Shown here in pieces: positions 6,417 through 7,220 of a DNA stretch of 7,220 nucleotides (the stretch's first letter is position 1; each line of letters opens with the position of its first letter). The translations under genes were made by a program, and so were the position numbers. The DNA is from Acidimicrobiales bacterium. Lineage in GTDB: Bacteria; Actinomycetota; Acidimicrobiia; Acidimicrobiales; Poriferisodalaceae. Where the stretch lies: positions 1 to 7,220 of the forward strand of contig JAGQSP010000254.1 in the NCBI GenBank assembly GCA_020439485.1, read 5' to 3'. The notes under the pieces are model-generated. The model searched no databases. It was given only the letters and a program-made list of their open reading frames with translations, and was not told where the DNA came from.

Positions 6417-6451
6417 CCACCAGCTCGTACCCACCAGTTCGTAGCCACCAG
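6417..6451 (+). repeat. Two and a half copies of a 14-bp tandem repeat
   Basis: CCACCAGCTCGTAC (6417-6430) and CCACCAGTTCGTAG (6431-6444) differ at two positions, and a partial third copy CCACCAG (6445-6451) follows. The repeat fills most of the 52-bp gap between the reductase and DUF4386 genes and runs into the AGGAG ribosome binding site. A further CCACCAGT occurs at 6541-6548 inside the next gene. Confidence 0.75.
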
Positions 6452-6454
6452 GAG
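6450..6454 (+). promoter_or_regulatory. Ribosome binding site of the DUF4386 gene
   Basis: AGGAG lies seven bases before the ATG at 6462 and fixes that start. Its first bases belong to the third, partial copy of the 14-bp tandem repeat. Confidence 0.75.
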
Positions 6455-6461
6455 ATTCACC

Positions 6462-7220
6462 ATGACCACCATGACCATCGACCCCGCCGTGTCGGCAGCC
6501 GCCACAACCGCATCCAGGCCGACGCTGACCGCCCGACGCACCACCAGTCCCAAGACGGCGGCCCTGATCGCCGGAGTGGGCTATGTGCTGCTGTTCGCGC
6601 TTGCGATCTTCGCCAACTTCTTGGTCCTCGAGTCGATGGTCGTCACCGACGACCCCTCGGCGACGTTCGACAACATCGCATCTTCGACCGGGCTGTTTCG
6701 CCTGGGGCTGGTCGCGTTCCTGGCCGTGTTCGTCATCGACATTGCAGTGGCGTGGGCGCTGCACGTCGTGTTTCGAGACCACGACCCCGACCTGTCGCTT
6801 CTGGCTGCGTGGGCTCGACTTGGCTACACCGTGTTCCTGGGCGTTGCGGTCATGGAGTTCTTCGAAGTCCTGCACATCGTCGATGACCCCACGCGCGTGG
6901 CCACACTCGGCAGGGCACAGGCCGAGCTTCAGGTCACGGCAGCGCTCGAATCGTTCGACGCCTTGTGGCTGATCGGGCTGGTCGCCTTCGGTTTGCACCT
7001 GGTGCTGTTGGGCTCGATGATCATCCGCACCGGACTCGGCTCGCGGCTGATGGGCGTCATCGTCGCCATCGCCGGAGTCACCTACGTGATCGACACCATC
7101 GCCAACGCAGCGATGCCCAACTACGAGGCCTACTCGGGCGCATTCCTGGCCATGGTTGCAATACCTTCGATGATCGGCGAGGGCTGGGTCGGCCTGTGGT
7201 TGCTGTCCAAGGCACGCTCG
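6462..7220 (+). CDS. DUF4386 family membrane protein, cut off at the window end
   Basis: An open frame runs 253 codons from the ATG at 6462 to the last base without a stop. My translation gives an alanine/threonine-rich, positively charged N-terminus (about 1-32) and then about six hydrophobic segments near 33-55, 79-105, 112-138, 165-188, 196-214 and 226-248. GLFRLG at 77-82, the LHLVLLGSMIIRTGLGSRLM stretch (178-197) and the following IAGVTYVIDTIAN resemble DUF4386 proteins, which are integral membrane proteins of unknown function and usually about this long, so few residues are probably missing. It follows the reductase gene by 52 bp with no promoter or terminator that I can see, so the two probably share a TetR-controlled transcript. 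A second in-frame ATG three codons in is less likely given the AGGAG spacing. Confidence 0.85.
   Translation, partial: MTTMTIDPAVSAAATTASRPTLTARRTTSPKTAALIAGVGYVLLFALAIFANFLVLESMVVTDDPSATFDNIASSTGLFRLGLVAFLAVFVIDIAVAWALHVVFRDHDPDLSLLAAWARLGYTVFLGVAVMEFFEVLHIVDDPTRVATLGRAQAELQVTAALESFDALWLIGLVAFGLHLVLLGSMIIRTGLGSRLMGVIVAIAGVTYVIDTIANAAMPNYEAYSGAFLAMVAIPSMIGEGWVGLWLLSKARS

Noticed and set aside
5339..6553. 404-codon minus-strand frame opposite the reductase gene
   Set aside because: It crosses the real start and stop of well-supported plus-strand genes, covers the promoter edge and the tandem repeat, and has no recognisable domain.

Overview
The window is GC-rich chromosomal DNA (roughly two thirds G+C by eye) with strong G/C third-position bias, GTG/TTG starts and a Pat-type CoA-ligase/GNAT protein. 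This suggests a high-GC actinobacterium, perhaps an Acidimicrobiia-like lineage, but nothing here fixes the taxon. There are no rRNA or tRNA genes, insertion sequences, CRISPR arrays or phage genes, and coding density is very high. The longest stretch without a gene is about 120 bp.

Region 1 (13-3719, plus strand) holds a large four-domain acyl-CoA synthetase/GNAT acetyltransferase of the Pat type, then an RDD-family membrane protein with an unrecognised C-terminal domain. A perfect 10-bp hairpin separates them. Region 2 (3736-5242, minus strand) reads, in transcription order, tetR - acyP (acylphosphatase) - GNAT acetyltransferase resembling the AAC(6') group. Gaps are 18 and 10 nt, so it looks like one operon. 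It converges on the RDD gene, and a perfect 10-bp inverted repeat spans both gene ends as a likely bidirectional terminator. Region 3 (5363-7220, plus strand) is divergent from tetR. It encodes a zinc-less NAD(P)-dependent medium-chain reductase (quinone oxidoreductase-like) and a DUF4386 membrane protein that runs off the window.

The most informative part is the tetR/oxidoreductase divergent region (5243-5362). It has two identical perfect 11-bp palindromes (GTACTTAGTAC) 36 bp apart. One lies inside a TTGACA-17-TATCTT promoter and also overlaps a candidate tetR -10 box. A third palindrome is centred exactly midway. This is the expected layout for a TetR repressor controlling itself and a reductase/membrane-protein pair in response to an unknown small ligand. 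I see no clearly new defence or mobile system. The interesting points are the regulatory architecture, the retained phosphohistidine motif in the Pat-like protein, the RDD C-terminal domain, and a 14-bp tandem repeat that runs into the DUF4386 ribosome binding site.
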